64,000 nucleotides of DNA from Amaurobius ferox (taxonomy: Eukaryota; Arthropoda; Arachnida; Araneae; Amaurobiidae). The DNA lies in assembly GCA_951213105.1 (NCBI GenBank), contig OX578149.1, forward strand, positions 5,133,818 to 5,197,817, in the 5' to 3' direction. Below the pieces are notes generated by a model. It was not told the DNA's origin, made no database searches, and saw only the letters and a list, made by a program, of their open reading frames with translations. Every line of letters starts with the position of its first letter. Within the stretch, counting starts at the first letter, position 1. Positions 11,681 through 23,233 of the stretch are shown piece after piece. The position numbers and the translations under genes are program-made.

Positions 11681-11947
11681 CGCCAACGAGTTTGCCACGG
11701 TTGGAATTTGCCACGATCAGCATTTTCAAGGGTTGCGAACAGGCTGGTCGCCAAAGGCGGCTAGTGTAGAATAAAAATATTTTTAAATGGAAACGCTGCG
11801 GTAAGCGCGATATTTAAATGGTTCGTATCGGAAAATGAAATAGAAATGCGAAAGCATACTTTTGAAGATGGACATCCGTGTATCTTTTCCTACGGGGCAG
11901 AGGGTCGACTTCAAACACTCCTGCAAGAAAAGAAGAAAATCGGATGT

Positions 11948-12060
11948 AATGACCTTTACTACAGACTCCGTTTCATTTCCTCTTTATTTCTTCGATAATT
12001 CGTTGAATGGTACAAAATGACACGCATCATTATTTAAAACTAAAAACAACTCCCTGACTC
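11948..12060 (-). mobile_element. Family B tail relic
   Basis: 'ctactacagactccgtttca..' and 'tttcttcgataattcgttga' then 'aaatgacacgcatcattatt' match the tail side of family B at 63480-63570. Only about 110 bp are recognisable. Confidence 0.5.
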
Positions 12061-12530
12061 CAGAGTCCTGGAGTTGGCTTTATTTACTTTACCATGATAC
12101 CGAGATGCCGTATGCAATCCACTCTGAATAAATGCCTTTCATTTCTCAGAGGGGACTTTCTTGTTGAGAGAAGATTCCATGTTCACAAACGATGCCATCA
12201 AAATCATACCTTTCGAAATATAATCAAGCGAATGACAACATGTTCTATATAATTTTGTGTTTTAACATAATGTATACATATTTACATAGTGCGTGTTGTA
12301 TACCATAATATTTCATAGAGTTTCGTTCTTGAATGGCCGTGTCCTTTTCTATGTACACATCCAACAAAAGGCCGTCTGTAAATGCTTGAAACGTCCCTAA
12401 ACACATTTTCCCGCCAAACCAGAAAACGTTCCAGAAAACTACGATTCATAATGCCATACTATAAACAAGCGAATCTATGAAGGAGCCTCAATAGGGTGGA
12501 CGCTTCATTTTTAACAGAATTATTAAGCGT

Positions 12531-13035
12531 TTTACTTTCCCTACAATATATGGTAATACATAGAGAAAGTATTGGATTCGTGCCGAACATCGCAACTCGA
12601 GTTTGTGATGAATCTAAACCTTTTGGGATCTCTCGAACACACACAAAAAATTTTTTTAGCCCGACGTCTATATGTGTATGTGTGGGTGTACGTGTGTGTA
12701 TCTATCTGTTTGTCAAACTTTTTATCTCAAGTTTTCAAGTTCGTATTCTCAAATGTATCCATTAAATGCTTGTTTTATGCGGTTTTGACGATACAAAGAA
12801 TAAAACCCACCCCATGACACTAGAACGAACCGTTCTCGAGATATTTTAGATTATTTTCATTTTTGCTACGCCACTTTTGAAAATACGTCCATTTACCCCA
12901 TGAAAACGAAAATTGAATTAAAAGTGGCCATTCAACGTTATTGTGTGCCATGTAACTGAATTTAAGAAATTATTGGAGAAAAAGTGAAGAGAAAATGAAT
13001 GCGAATCTGTAGGGAAAATCCCGTGCTGCCCCCGT
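12531..13035 (+). mobile_element. Family B Helitron-like element, copy 1
   Basis: Palindromic head 'tttactttccctacaatata' then 'acatagagaaagta'; a TG-rich tract at 12670-12705; core with 'cgttctcgagatatttta'; tail 'aatctgtagggaaaatcccgtgctgcc', equivalent to '..gtctgcagggaaagtcatgtgctgcccacatcag' in other copies. The microsatellite and core are compact, and the middle is partly deleted compared with the copy at 50571. Overlapping open frames are artefacts. Confidence 0.7.
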
Positions 13036-13139
13036 GAGGTATTTCGAAATAAAATTGAAGAAAATAATTGCAAGCTGACATCCCCTCACCAGAATGAAAT
13101 ACTGAATCTAATAGAATCATTCCTCATCTCTCTCTACAG

Positions 13140-13314
13140 CATGTTTCGAGGAAAACTTTTTTGTAGAGTATGTTTGCCACCCGTCCAGGAAAATATACGA
13201 AAACAAAAACGCAAACTTGACACATGCTACACTAAAAACGCAATATTCGTTGAATCCTATCGCCGTTTGCATTTAATAAGCAGGGGAGAAAACGAAAGAA
13301 AAGATTTCTCAGTG
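13140..13314 (+). other. Candidate internal coding exon, unidentified
   Basis: A strong acceptor (pyrimidine tract 'ttcctcatctctctctacag' ending at 13139) and a strong donor ('cagtg|gtaaga', GT at 13315-13316) bracket 175 bp. One of the three forward frames is open across the whole segment (about 58 codons, starting MFRGKLFCRVC); the other two are closed. The segment sits just after a family B element and is not itself repeated in the window. I recognise no domain. Chance open frames of this size are common, so this is a weak candidate. Confidence 0.25.
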
Positions 13315-14351
13315 GTAAGAAATGCATCCCATGTGTGACGGGGAATAAAGAGCAAGCAGATCCGAATGAAATTGTTATTTTAAATTTTGATTCTATTCTA
13401 AATAGTTATGGGATTCAAAATTTCGGTTTTAAACACATTTTGTTATAAAATCCACTCGGGGGTACGAATATCTTTTTACCATTTCAATATCTAGAATAAA
13501 AAGTCACCACTGAACATTTTTATAGACACGCATGTTATTCAAATCTATGTGTTTCGCGGTAACAGAAGGAAATAATAACAATCATACTTGTTACTAACAT
13601 TTATAAGAGTTTAAGGCAATTCATATCAAGAGTCACTTAAGTTCATTTTCTACGAGTTGCCAACAGATCACTCAATGCTTGGATTCTTGGATGTTAATAC
13701 AGAATTGGATGTGAATTTGGATTAAAAGCTGTAAAAGATTCGTTTATTGTATCAGCACTCGCCGATAGAGGGCATTTTCAAGGATGGAAATCCCGTTTCG
13801 AGTTCAGCGACTCGCGCGTCAGATCTGTTACGCATGGATGAGCGCTTTTCAACACCTAATAACCGATAACAACATCGGTCGCGAGAAGACGCGTTTTGCT
13901 ATAAAAATTTTAAAAATTCTGGGGATACCCGAGTCACGTGTGTGTGCTCTGGGGGGAGGTATATACTTTTTATTAAATTTGAAAATGAAATTGATTTAAA
14001 ATTTCAATTGACAAGCATAAATAAAGGGTGCTCGGTGGTAAATTAAAATGTGTCGCGCGTGTAATATCGTTGTTGCGTCATTATGTTGAGAAATATTTTA
14101 AAAAAAGTATTGAAATGTCATAAAAATGGTAACTTCAAGGTAAGAAAAACCTCTCCTCCAAGTTCAAAAACCAACCTCCTTTCAAAAAAGTTAGGAAATC
14201 TAAAAATCATGTGTGCCCTGTTTGTGTTGAGCTAGAGCTGTATTTGGGTCTCAACCCTCTTTCAAACCACACGTAGCCCGTCCCCTTTCAGCTGTAGATA
14301 ATTAAAAAAAAAATTGATCAAACGTATCCATATTTTCCCTATACATTATAA

Positions 14352-14420
14352 CAGTGTTTCTCAAGCTTTTTGTTTAGGCATGGCCTCCTAAATTTTATTC
14401 ACCTCGATGTCCAAAATCTT
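14352..14420 (+). mobile_element. Possible hAT-type transposon end
   Basis: 'cagtgtttctcaagcttttt' resembles the usual hAT end (CAGNGNTTCTCAAnC), and the preceding 8 bases are 'cattataa'. I could not find the matching inverted end or a second 'cattataa' downstream, so it is at best one end of a broken element. Confidence 0.3.
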
Positions 14421-15158
14421 CTCCATACCTGAAACTCTGTTTCAGTTTAGAATAGAACGTGAAATTAGATAGGAATAAAACAACCCTCATTTCTGGTGGT
14501 TTGCCGTGTCGCAAGAGTTTAAAACATTCGTTAAAAATAAGACGGTTGAACAGGGACTCCCACAATTATGATGAAAAAGAAAGAAAATCTTAGCCTAAAA
14601 TAATGGCCACACTACAAACATCAGAAGTTAGTCCACTTACTTTTTTCGTAGACGAGAAGAATTTAGTGAAGAACTGGACTGAAGCTATGACGTTCTATTG
14701 TGTCAATTTTCGGATAAATTAAAGAAACGGTTCCATATTTCCATTCTGTGTCTGTAGGGAATAGAAAGAAAGCGGGGAACAAGGCCAACGATTTACGAAA
14801 TGGGATTTTCTCTCAAATAAATCATATGGCGACTCAAAAATAATAATGTATGCACAACCCTTCTGTTTTATTTTCCTTGTCTTTATTATTTATTCTCTGA
14901 ATGTATGCTCTTGTATCGATGTTTCCTGTTTCGATGGATGCATTTCAAAATCCCACTCACCTCACCGGGATTTCATTCCAAATATATTTTATTATTCCCT
15001 TCCTTATTCGTATTTTCCCTACGTTTGTAATTCCTCCACTCTCTCGTCCCTGTGCGGTCATATTCGACGGAAATATGTATTTCTGACACGTAACCGCCTA
15101 TTCTGCTTCTGATTATGAGTGATTTTACAATACCTGGCATATTACGTTATCGATTTCT

Positions 15159-16712
15159 TTTTACTTTCCCTACAATACCTGGGAATGTATTGGAATCGGG
15201 ACGCAATTCGCAACTCGAGTTTTCGGAACTACACGTTTTGGGACCGCTAGAAAACGTGCGTGTACAATGTATGCATCGTGTATAATGTATTACATTATCG
15301 TTTACAATGTATTATGTACAATATATGCGTGTACAATGTATGTATCTGTGTGTGTGTGATCAATGTATGCATCCACTCTAACTCAAAAACTAATAGACCC
15401 AATCTCATAAAATTTTATTGGTAAGTGTTCTATGGGTTACTCCGGTACTCATTAGAATTTGATATGATTCGAGATAAAAAGAACTCGCATTAATTTCTTG
15501 TTTTTGCAAAATGACTCAAACAATTTTCAAAATCTAAGAATAAAAGACTACGTATGCTCAAATGTATCTATTAAATGCTTGTTTTATACGCAATTCTTGA
15601 TAATAAAAAAATAAGGCCCTTTCCATTTCTCTAGGAGTAGACGTTCTCGAGATATTTTAGTTTTTTCGGATTTTTGCTACGCTCTCCTTGAAACCCGTTA
15701 CACAAAGAAAGCGACAATTAAATTAAAAGTGAGCATTCAGTATCGTTTTAAATAAAAAATCTGATGTGGGCAACACATAACTTTCCTTATATAATGCAAT
15801 GAATTGACTACTTTTACAGTAAAAAAAATAGGTTTTTCTTATAGTAGATACTTATATTCTTTCCAAGATATTGAATTTTCGACAATGAGCCGTCGTTTTC
15901 ATTGATTTAGCGTGATTTTAATCTATTTGGCGAGATTTTCGTTCATTTGACAACATTTCAAAAAGTCGCCAAGTTGGCGACATTCCACAAATTTCGTCGC
16001 CAAAATCTCACCAAGCTTTACTGACGGAGAAATAAGTTATTCTTATAGCAGATAAATGACTATTGACGTTCAAATACAAAAGTATTACTCAAGGTATATT
16101 TTCTCATGAATGGAACGAGCTAGATCCATAAGAATGATGTCACCAAATTCATCGCATGATATTACGTATGAAAAGCGATCATGTTTCTCAACAGTTAATA
16201 TTTTTTTTAAGTTATGGGATTTTTTTGATAAATTTATTTGAAAAATGTGCAATATCTCGAGAACGGTTCATGTTAGCGTTGTAAAATTTATGTTAATAGT
16301 TTTCTAATAAAAAATTTTATAAGAAATGTCTATTTTTGTAACTTTATTAGCGGTTTTGATTTTTTGACGATTTTTTCAAAATTTCACTCGAAAATTTAGG
16401 GGGGGGTTTTGGACATTCGATTATGTTTAAAAACAATAGGCTTCCAGTGTTTACGGATTGTGATTTTTGTGCCAAATTTCGTTCGATTCTGTTTATTCGT
16501 TCGTCAGTTATCGTTTCCACAGACTCACTGACACACACACACACACACAGACATCGCTTCAAAAATGTTTGATTCGTGATCAGGGATGCTTGAAACGTGT
16601 TCTCCCATCGAAAACTCGTATTTTAACTCAATGAGTTATTAAAAAATAATAAAGAGAAAATATATTTGAGTCTGTAGTAAAAGTAATATGTTGCCGACAT
16701 CAGATTTTTACT
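15159..16712 (+). mobile_element. Family B element, copy 2, split by a family C insertion
   Basis: Head 'ttttactttccctacaatac' at 15159; TG-rich tract near 15340; core with 'cgttctcgagatatttta' near 15640. The body runs to about 15756 ('gcattcagtatcgttttaaa'), is interrupted by the C element at 15757-16625, and resumes with 'aataaagagaaaatatattt' and 'gagtctgtag', ending 'gccgacatcagattttt'. The two parts together make one normal B element, so B was there first. Confidence 0.65.
15757..16625 (-). mobile_element. Family C element, copy 2 (nested in B)
   Basis: Starts with the tail 'aaaaatctgatgtgggcaac' and reads through the same body as 1-830, including 'gagaacggttcatg' and (AC)n at 16530-16549. 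The head palindrome is missing, the copy stopping after 'cccatcgaaaactcg'. It forms the left arm of a large inverted repeat with the next element. Confidence 0.7.
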
Positions 16713-16893
16713 TTCCTTATATATATAATGTATAATGAAAGTATTGTAACGGGGTCGAAAATTCGAAATCGAGTTTTCGACGGGAGAGCACGTTTCAAGC
16801 ATCCCTGATCACGAATCAAACATTTTTGATGTGATGTCTGTGTGTGTGTGTGTGCGTGTGTGTCTGTGTGTGTGTGATAGTATGTGTGTGAAA

Positions 16894-16932
<39 letters not shown>

Positions 16933-17703
16933 AGTGAGTCTGTGGAGACGATAACTGACGAACTAATGGACCGATTCGAACCAAATTTGGTACAAAATCA
17001 CAATCCGTAAACACTGGAAGCCTATTGTTTTTATACGTAATCGAATGTTCAGAATCCCCTAAATTTTCGAATAAAATTTTGAAAAAATCGCCAAAAAATC
17101 AAAACCACTAATAAAGTTACGCAAATAGATATTTCTTATGTAATTTTTCATTAGAAAACGATTGACTATAATTTTAGAACGCTAACATGAACCGTTCTCG
17201 AGATATTACACATTTTTCAAAAGAATTATTAAAAAGTCATTTAAAATGAAAAAAAAATATTTCCCATTGAGAAACATGTTCACTTTTCATATGTAATACT
17301 ATACGATACATTATGTGACATCCTTCTCGTGGATCTAGCTCGTTCCATTCATGAAAAAAGATACTTTGAGTAATACTTTTGTATTTGAATGCCAATAGTC
17401 ATTTATCTGCTGTAAAGAACAACTTATTTCTTCGTCCATAACGCTTGGCGAGATTTTGGCGACGAATTTGGCGGAATGTCGCCAACTTGGCGACTTTTTG
17501 AAATGTTGCCAAATTAATGAAAATCTCGCTAAATGGATAAAAATGACGCTAAATCAATGAAAATGACGACTAATTGTCGAAAATTCAATATCATGGAATA
17601 TTAATATCTACTATAAGAAAAACCTATTTTTTTACTGTAAAAGTAGTAAATTTATTACATTATATAAGGAAAGTCATGTGTTGCCCACATCAGATTTTTT
17701 ACT
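16713..17703 (+). mobile_element. Family C element, copy 3 (inverted relative to copy 2)
   Basis: Palindromic head 'actttccttatatatataat' with 'aatgaaagta', long TG tract at 16836-16931, core 'ctaatggaccgattcgaacc' and 'aaatttggtacaaaa', then 'gttctcgagatatta', the 'ggcgaca' block and the tail 'gtcatgtgttgcccacatca'. It is the most complete C copy here and defines the family's length at close to 1 kb. Confidence 0.75.
16836..16931 (+). repeat. (TG)n microsatellite
   Basis: About 95 bp of TG repeats with a few interruptions ('tgtgatagtatgtgtgtgaa'). It occupies the fixed microsatellite position of the family C element. Confidence 0.95.
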
Positions 17704-18542
17704 TTACTGACTGTGATTATCATCAGTATCGGGTAAAACATCTATACTTGATATGAATAATATGAAGATAATAACATTATAAATTGTTAGCAACTACAAT
17801 TTAACGTTGGTCACAGCGATCCAAAATATTATCACACACTTTCTATTTTGACACCCTCGAAAGAGCGGCCTTTCAACGAGCTTTAAACCTGATACGACAC
17901 GGCAGTTTCTTAACACTTGAAAAAATTTCAATCTATTCAAATAGGCGAAATCAAAGCAATTTCGTTTTCACTTTCGAGCATTAAAGGCTCACAGGATTCT
18001 AATTTTTGGCATGAATAGGATGTGATATCTTTGAATTATCATTTCCTACTAATGATCCCATTTCAAAATGTTCTATGTATTTTTAACGTGGGTCTATAAA
18101 AGTTAAAACTTTTAATTTTAACACAAACTGGGGAAAGCGAGTGGGACACTTCCATGTTTCTTAACGTCATAACTCATTTCCACGTTATCACGAGGGGTTG
18201 AGAATGGGAGGAGGAGCGTGTCGGTTTCACGAAGGCCTGAAATCGTAAGATCCTAACATGTTTTTTTTTTGTTTTTTTTTTCTTTTTTTTCTTTAACGGG
18301 TGTTCTATTTAAAGCGTTTATTGGTTTTTAGAAATTTACAGAGAGTTTCGGTGATTTTAATGAGAGGTTTGCATCTCAAATCCCAAAACACACCGTGTAT
18401 TCGTTCTAGTTAGAAATAAAGGAAACTCTCACTTTCTGAAAATGAAATATCCAACAACAATCGGAAAAAATGAAACCAACCGATTACGAAATACAACAAA
18501 ACAAGAAAGGGCAGTAAGAAATAACCAATATCAATCGAAAAT

Positions 18543-20118
18543 AAGAAAGGTCAATCATGCATAAAGCGTTGATTATGAAACACTTTCCAACTTCAATGCA
18601 ATTTTATTTAAACAACTCAAAAATGCGGTACATTCCTCGGTAATATTTTTAAAATTATCACAATACTACATTAATTTATTATATTTGAAAACTCAAAACT
18701 TCATCGAAAAAAATGAAATGCATTCAAATAAGGGCATTGAAACACAAATTGTCTGGTTTAAACATCTCTAAAATGCGATATATTCCTCGGTAATATTTTT
18801 AAAATTATCATAATACTACAATAATTTATTATATTTGAAAACTTCATCGAAAACAAATGAAATTTATGCAAATGACGTCATCGAAATATAACACGCCTGG
18901 CTCTCTCTATAAAAGCAGCATCTCATTCATAAACTTTTTTCCATTCATTTCAGTCATCACAATACTATAATAATTTATTTTATTTAAAAACTTAAGACCA
19001 TGGAGGTACAAGTAATTAAACTCTATGCTTTAAACGTCATCGAAAAAATCGTCTGCTTCTGTGTTGTTGTTGTTGTTGAGACCCAGACCGTCCGACTTAC
19101 CAGAAAGACGTAAGGAAACTGTTTGGACGGCCGGGAAGTGCCACCCAATTTAGATCGGAACCCAGTGGGGGAGACATCCACAGGGACCGTACCCTCATTC
19201 CTCTACCACCAACCTTTCGGAAGGACTTACGAATTCACATGTTTAATGTGATAGTACTCCGCGTGAACACGGCGACAGTTTTGGCAGTGGCGGGAATCGA
19301 ACCCGATCCTGCCGAGTGCAATTTCCGCACGCTAACCACTGGGCTACCAAGCCCTGTCTGCTTCTCTGTGTAAAATCGATGACTGCTTCATTCATATCAG
19401 CTGTTTTGCAGACTTCATGAGCTAAATAATTTTGCGTTAAAGATATGCAGCAATTCTTATACAACTCATTCTACATCTTTTGGTATTTACATTCTCCATA
19501 AGTGACAATTAGGCTTCGTTGTAGAAATACTCAAAAGTGGGTGATCATTTAAACTCAAATATATTGTAATTGCGTTGTTTCAGTATGCATTCAGGATGCA
19601 TAGAATTTAAGCAAAAATAAAGTGGTTTTAGGACGGATACAACACAAAATATGAATTAAAAAGAACTTTAAAGAGATTTTGACACAAGATGGATGTCATA
19701 TTTTATTTTAAAGTGGGTCGCCTGATCTCTTCATATAAAAGGTGTAACTATTATTTTAATTTTTCATCATAAAACTACTGAATATATTTTCTGAAATTTT
19801 TTTATATATTTTATGGGATAATTTGAATATTTCGTAAAACTTTTGAAGCAATTTGTGAATTTTAAATACGCTTAAAAAATGTTTGAAAAATGAGGTCCCA
19901 TAGTGCTTATTTCATTTTTTCATCCCGGGTTCAATCCAAAACTAATTGGGTGATATTATTCATTTATATTCCCATAGGTCCCACAGACGGTCTGAACAAC
20001 ATACTAAAGTTTCATTTTGATAAAGTCATTTTTACGGCAGTTATCGTGTTAACGGGCAGACAGACAGACAGAATGAATAAAGTCATAAACACTTTTCATC
20101 TATGTTGTAAAGTGTTAA
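18543..20118 (-). mobile_element. Family A element, copy 3, carrying a nested SINE
   Basis: Reverse-oriented: starts 'agaaaggtcaatcatgcata', with the terminal repeat unit present about twice (18590-18900). It is interrupted by a SINE at 19064-19355, then continues to the core, 'cagacagacagacag' at 20057-20071 and the head 'tatgttgtaaagtgttaa'. The open frame at 19890-20195 (ending '..FHLCCKVLK..') is read through the element's core and head and is not a gene. Confidence 0.75.
19064..19355 (-). mobile_element. tRNA-derived SINE nested in family A
   Basis: Full structure on the minus strand: A-box region 'tagcccagtggttagcgtgc', B box 'gggttcgattcccgcc', conserved body and a (CAA)n tail, seen on the plus strand as 'ttgttgttgttgttg'. 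Target duplication 'gtctgcttctgtg' (19051-19063) and 'gtctgcttctctgtg' (19356-19370). This supports LINE-mediated insertion into an existing A element. Confidence 0.85.
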
Positions 20119-20279
20119 AAATGAAACCAACCGATTACAAAATACAACAAGAAAGGACATTAAATACATGGGGAAAAAAAGGAATTAGAAACTGAATGAA
20201 CAAAAAGCAGCCGGAGAGGAAAACATCAGTATAAATACAAAAACAAAGGCGTAGTTTCCCTCAGATTGTATATATATGT

Positions 20280-20330
20280 ATAGATATCATACATATATAT
20301 TATATTATATATATATATATATATATATGA
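20280..20330. repeat. AT dinucleotide microsatellite
   Basis: Mostly TA repeats ('tatatatatatatatatata') preceded by an interrupted stretch with 'gatatcatacatatatat'. Confidence 0.9.
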
Positions 20331-20860
20331 TCTAAAAGTAACTTTTATTTTATCATCAATTTTGTGTGACAAATTTATTTTCTCAAAGAAATATTTTTCT
20401 CTACAGAAAATAACAAGTAGATACTTTCCTTTGCAATGGAAGGTGATGATAAATCGCACCCTCCAACATATCATGCCACCCCAACTCCTTTATCTTTTAG
20501 ACATTCTCCTCCTCCTCCTCGAGTGAAGTGAAAGCATTTTAGTTCATTTGAGAAGAGAATCGAATTTTATTCCATTATATCAGAATTTCGAGCACTTTAT
20601 TTCAAGTGCCAGGACCGTCTAGCCCCAGCAAAAGTAACAGCTTCTTTTTGGTCTATAACAGGTAGAGTTCTTTTCCTCACTTGTATCGTTTGGGCAGAAC
20701 TTATTAATATTTTTAAAGTAAACGCGATATATATGAAGTAAATTAATAAAATAATTAAAAATGTAAATGTAAATATAACGGTTTTATTTCAATACGTATA
20801 ATATAATTTTAAATAAATATAAAAATTGAATGAGTACTTGCAAAGAATATACATTAAATC

Positions 20861-21568
20861 TTAACTCAACTCCAAGCCAGGAAATACTTCCCTCCACTCG
20901 CCTCCTATTTCCATTAAAAACCTTCTAATCAAGTCCAAGGACGCAGAACATCCCAATAGTAGCACTCTATTTGCTACAGTGTCCATTTCTTTAGCCATCC
21001 CATTTTTATCAAACAAATGAACTAAAAATGTCTCATATATTAATATCTCTAATATTTATATCTGAATAACTCGTTCCAATCTACAAATCCGTAACTTCGA
21101 ACTGACAAGAAAATTGTCTTCCTGAGTCGAGCTCTCGCAAAAACATATTCCAGTATATATCGAAGAAAAAAGAGATACAGTCTGCCATCTATCTTTTTTC
21201 CTCCGATCTTCGAGTGATTGAAAGGAGAAACAACTTCTACAGGTTGTGAAGGTTCTATTATTTAATTATCATTTTATTCTAATGCTACTTTTCCTGATTT
21301 ATATCCTAAACTTCTCAACTTTCATTCCGAAGAATCCAATTGTAATGGTTCATACAAGAGTCACGATCTTGGGTTGAAGTGGAATAGTACTTTATAAGGC
21401 ACTAAACCAATATTCGTTGGGGTTAAGCAAACTGCCACTCCAGGGTGGAATAAGAGCTGTCCTTTGGCAAAAATGGCATCGACTAGGTCATTTTCTGAAA
21501 AAATGGAGAATGGTATGAAGTTTTTAGATTTGGAGTTTCTGGAATTTAATATAGTTTCGGCTTAAAAA
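20861..21568 (-). pseudogene. Decayed coding-like region, unknown protein
   Basis: On the minus strand one frame reads from 21568 to about 21067 with only a few stops, among them those at 21361-21363 and about 21319. It includes open runs such as NDLVDAIFAKGQLLFHPGVA (21492 downward) and SPFNHSKIGGKKIDGRLYLF. The reading then shifts frame and is open from 21055 to a stop at 20861-20863, including MAKEMDTVANRVLLLG. Amino-acid composition and local base content look protein-like compared with the repeats around it. A 3' splice-like 'ccattctccattttttcag' precedes the first run, and AATAAA lies at 21273-21278. I do not recognise the family. It could be an old gene, a retrocopy or part of a mobile element. 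Confidence 0.35.
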
Positions 21569-21807
21569 TAAAAGTTTCGGTTTAAATTCAGTGAGTAATT
21601 TTTGACTTCGCGATTTTAGTGTCAAGCGAATACGCCAGTATTTTGTTTACAAACTCAATGGACATCGAAAGATTGCTTCATTGTATCTGCATAATGTTTT
21701 AGAACTTGGCGAGATAGATAGAATGTCAATATTTAAATTGAGTTTCTGTTATAGCTGATTTTTGCCTGGAATAAAAGAGTTATCCACATCTCAACATCTT
21801 TTTGTGC

Positions 21808-21910
21808 GCCTCCCCCACTGGGTTTCGGTCTAAATTGGGTGGCACTTCCCGGCCGTCCAAACGGTTACCTTACACCTTTCTAGTAGGTCGGACGGTCTGG
21901 GTTTCAACAA
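21808..21910 (+). mobile_element. 5'-truncated tRNA-derived SINE with target duplication
   Basis: Holds only the 3' third of the SINE, from 'gcctcccccactgggtttcg' to 'gtcggacggtctggg' and a (CAA) tail. It is flanked by a perfect 16-bp duplication 'caacatctttttgtgc' at 21792-21807 and 21911-21926. Truncation at the 5' end with a perfect duplication indicates LINE-type reverse transcription and a fairly recent insertion. Confidence 0.9.
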
Positions 21911-22099
21911 CAACATCTTTTTGTGCTCAGAGACGTTGATTGCCCTTTCAGAGGATAGGGTATAACAACACGTCAACACACCGAGATGTTTGACTAGCAG
22001 AATGACGTACATTTAAACTGACGCAGCTCTGTATTATATACGTTTACATGAAATAGATTGAATCAAAACAAGATCTATAATCCAGGTGTTGACGTCTAA

Positions 22100-23230
22100 T
22101 AGACGTCCAACTGCTCCTTTTTCTGCCATATGTGACTTCATATATCTGACGGACGTCTAACGGATCTCCATGGCGACTTCAAATAGATGCGCATCGGCAG
22201 TGCACTGGAACATCCGTTTGCTCCCGTTTCACTTTATCTCTTGCAGAAAGGATTTTTACTATATGAGACACCCAAAATATCCAGTTGGTGCGGCTTGTCA
22301 CATAGATTTCGGGCTCACATACATCATTAAGAATAAAAAACAGACTCATATCCAGAGATGATCCAATCCAAGCGTTTACTGCATCCAATCCATTTACATG
22401 GGATATGCCTTGTACGGAAAGGACAAATAATGTTATGTCAGAATATTTTTCTGTGCCGCGTTCCAGAAAGTAATCAGTTTCATTTTAAAAAACTAACATG
22501 ATCCCGCGTCATCCTATCTTCCCCTCAAGTTCAACATTTAACAACCCCCTCCCCCACCCCTTTCACCCCGGGAGAAACAAAAAAGTCTTTCCTCTTGAAA
22601 AGCTCATTTTTCTCTCAAGGCTTTTCCAGTGAAGCGCGTTGCATTTAGCACCTAATAGAGCGCAAAGCGGAGATAAATTGGGGCCGTTTGATCGGATTCA
22701 ATTTTGATCGACCCCTTCAAGAGATGTTAACTTTGAAAATAAATTCTCTCTTTACATTCGCCTTTTTAAATTCGCCAAATCATACCGTGGGTCAGAATAT
22801 TTTTGGATGCTGTGGTGCATGCTAGTGGTTCACGGATAGCGGCTCGCGAATGGTGCATGCTAAAATGTTCATATATAAAAATACAAGATGTGACTTGCAC
22901 ATACAACGTTAAATACTGCACAATACATGTATACAGGGTTGCCAAAATAAAACTGGCCCGGAAAAGTTTTTCGGAATTTCGTGAAAACGTAATCTAAACA
23001 GCAAAGAGAGCATTAGAAGACTTTTTCCTCGCGAAATTTTTTTTTAATTAATATTCATGATCATTTCCGTTTCATTATTTTTGTCTATGACGAATCCTGT
23101 GTTCTAAGAAAGCCTGTTTAATAAGGAACGAAAAAGAAATCCATTATGAGATAAATATTTAAATCGTCGTGACATTTAATTCCATTTCCAAAGTTAAAAA
23201 ATGTATTGAGTAATATGCCAATTTTGTTAT
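22100..23230. other. Mostly unassigned sequence
   Basis: No repeat family from this window and no convincing gene. A 17-bp perfect palindrome 'gacgtctaatagacgtc' lies at 22091-22107. At 22932 'atacagggttgccaaaataa' resembles the end of some Tc1/mariner-like or other DNA elements, but no partner end is visible. Confidence 0.3.
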
Positions 23231-23233
23231 ATT

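Noticed and set aside
10746..11774. Series of frames sharing 'GPGSIPATAKTAA' and 'REVGGRG'
   Set aside because: All are translations of the tRNA-derived SINE, which recurs in both orientations through the window.
13784..13999. 71-codon plus-strand frame in a GC-richer patch
   Set aside because: No recognisable family, no clear splice signals, ends in AT-rich low-complexity sequence.
19890..20195. 101-codon frame ending in FHLCCKVLK
   Set aside because: It is the reverse reading of the family A core, (CAGA)n and head; the same peptide appears at 45570-45854 for the same reason.
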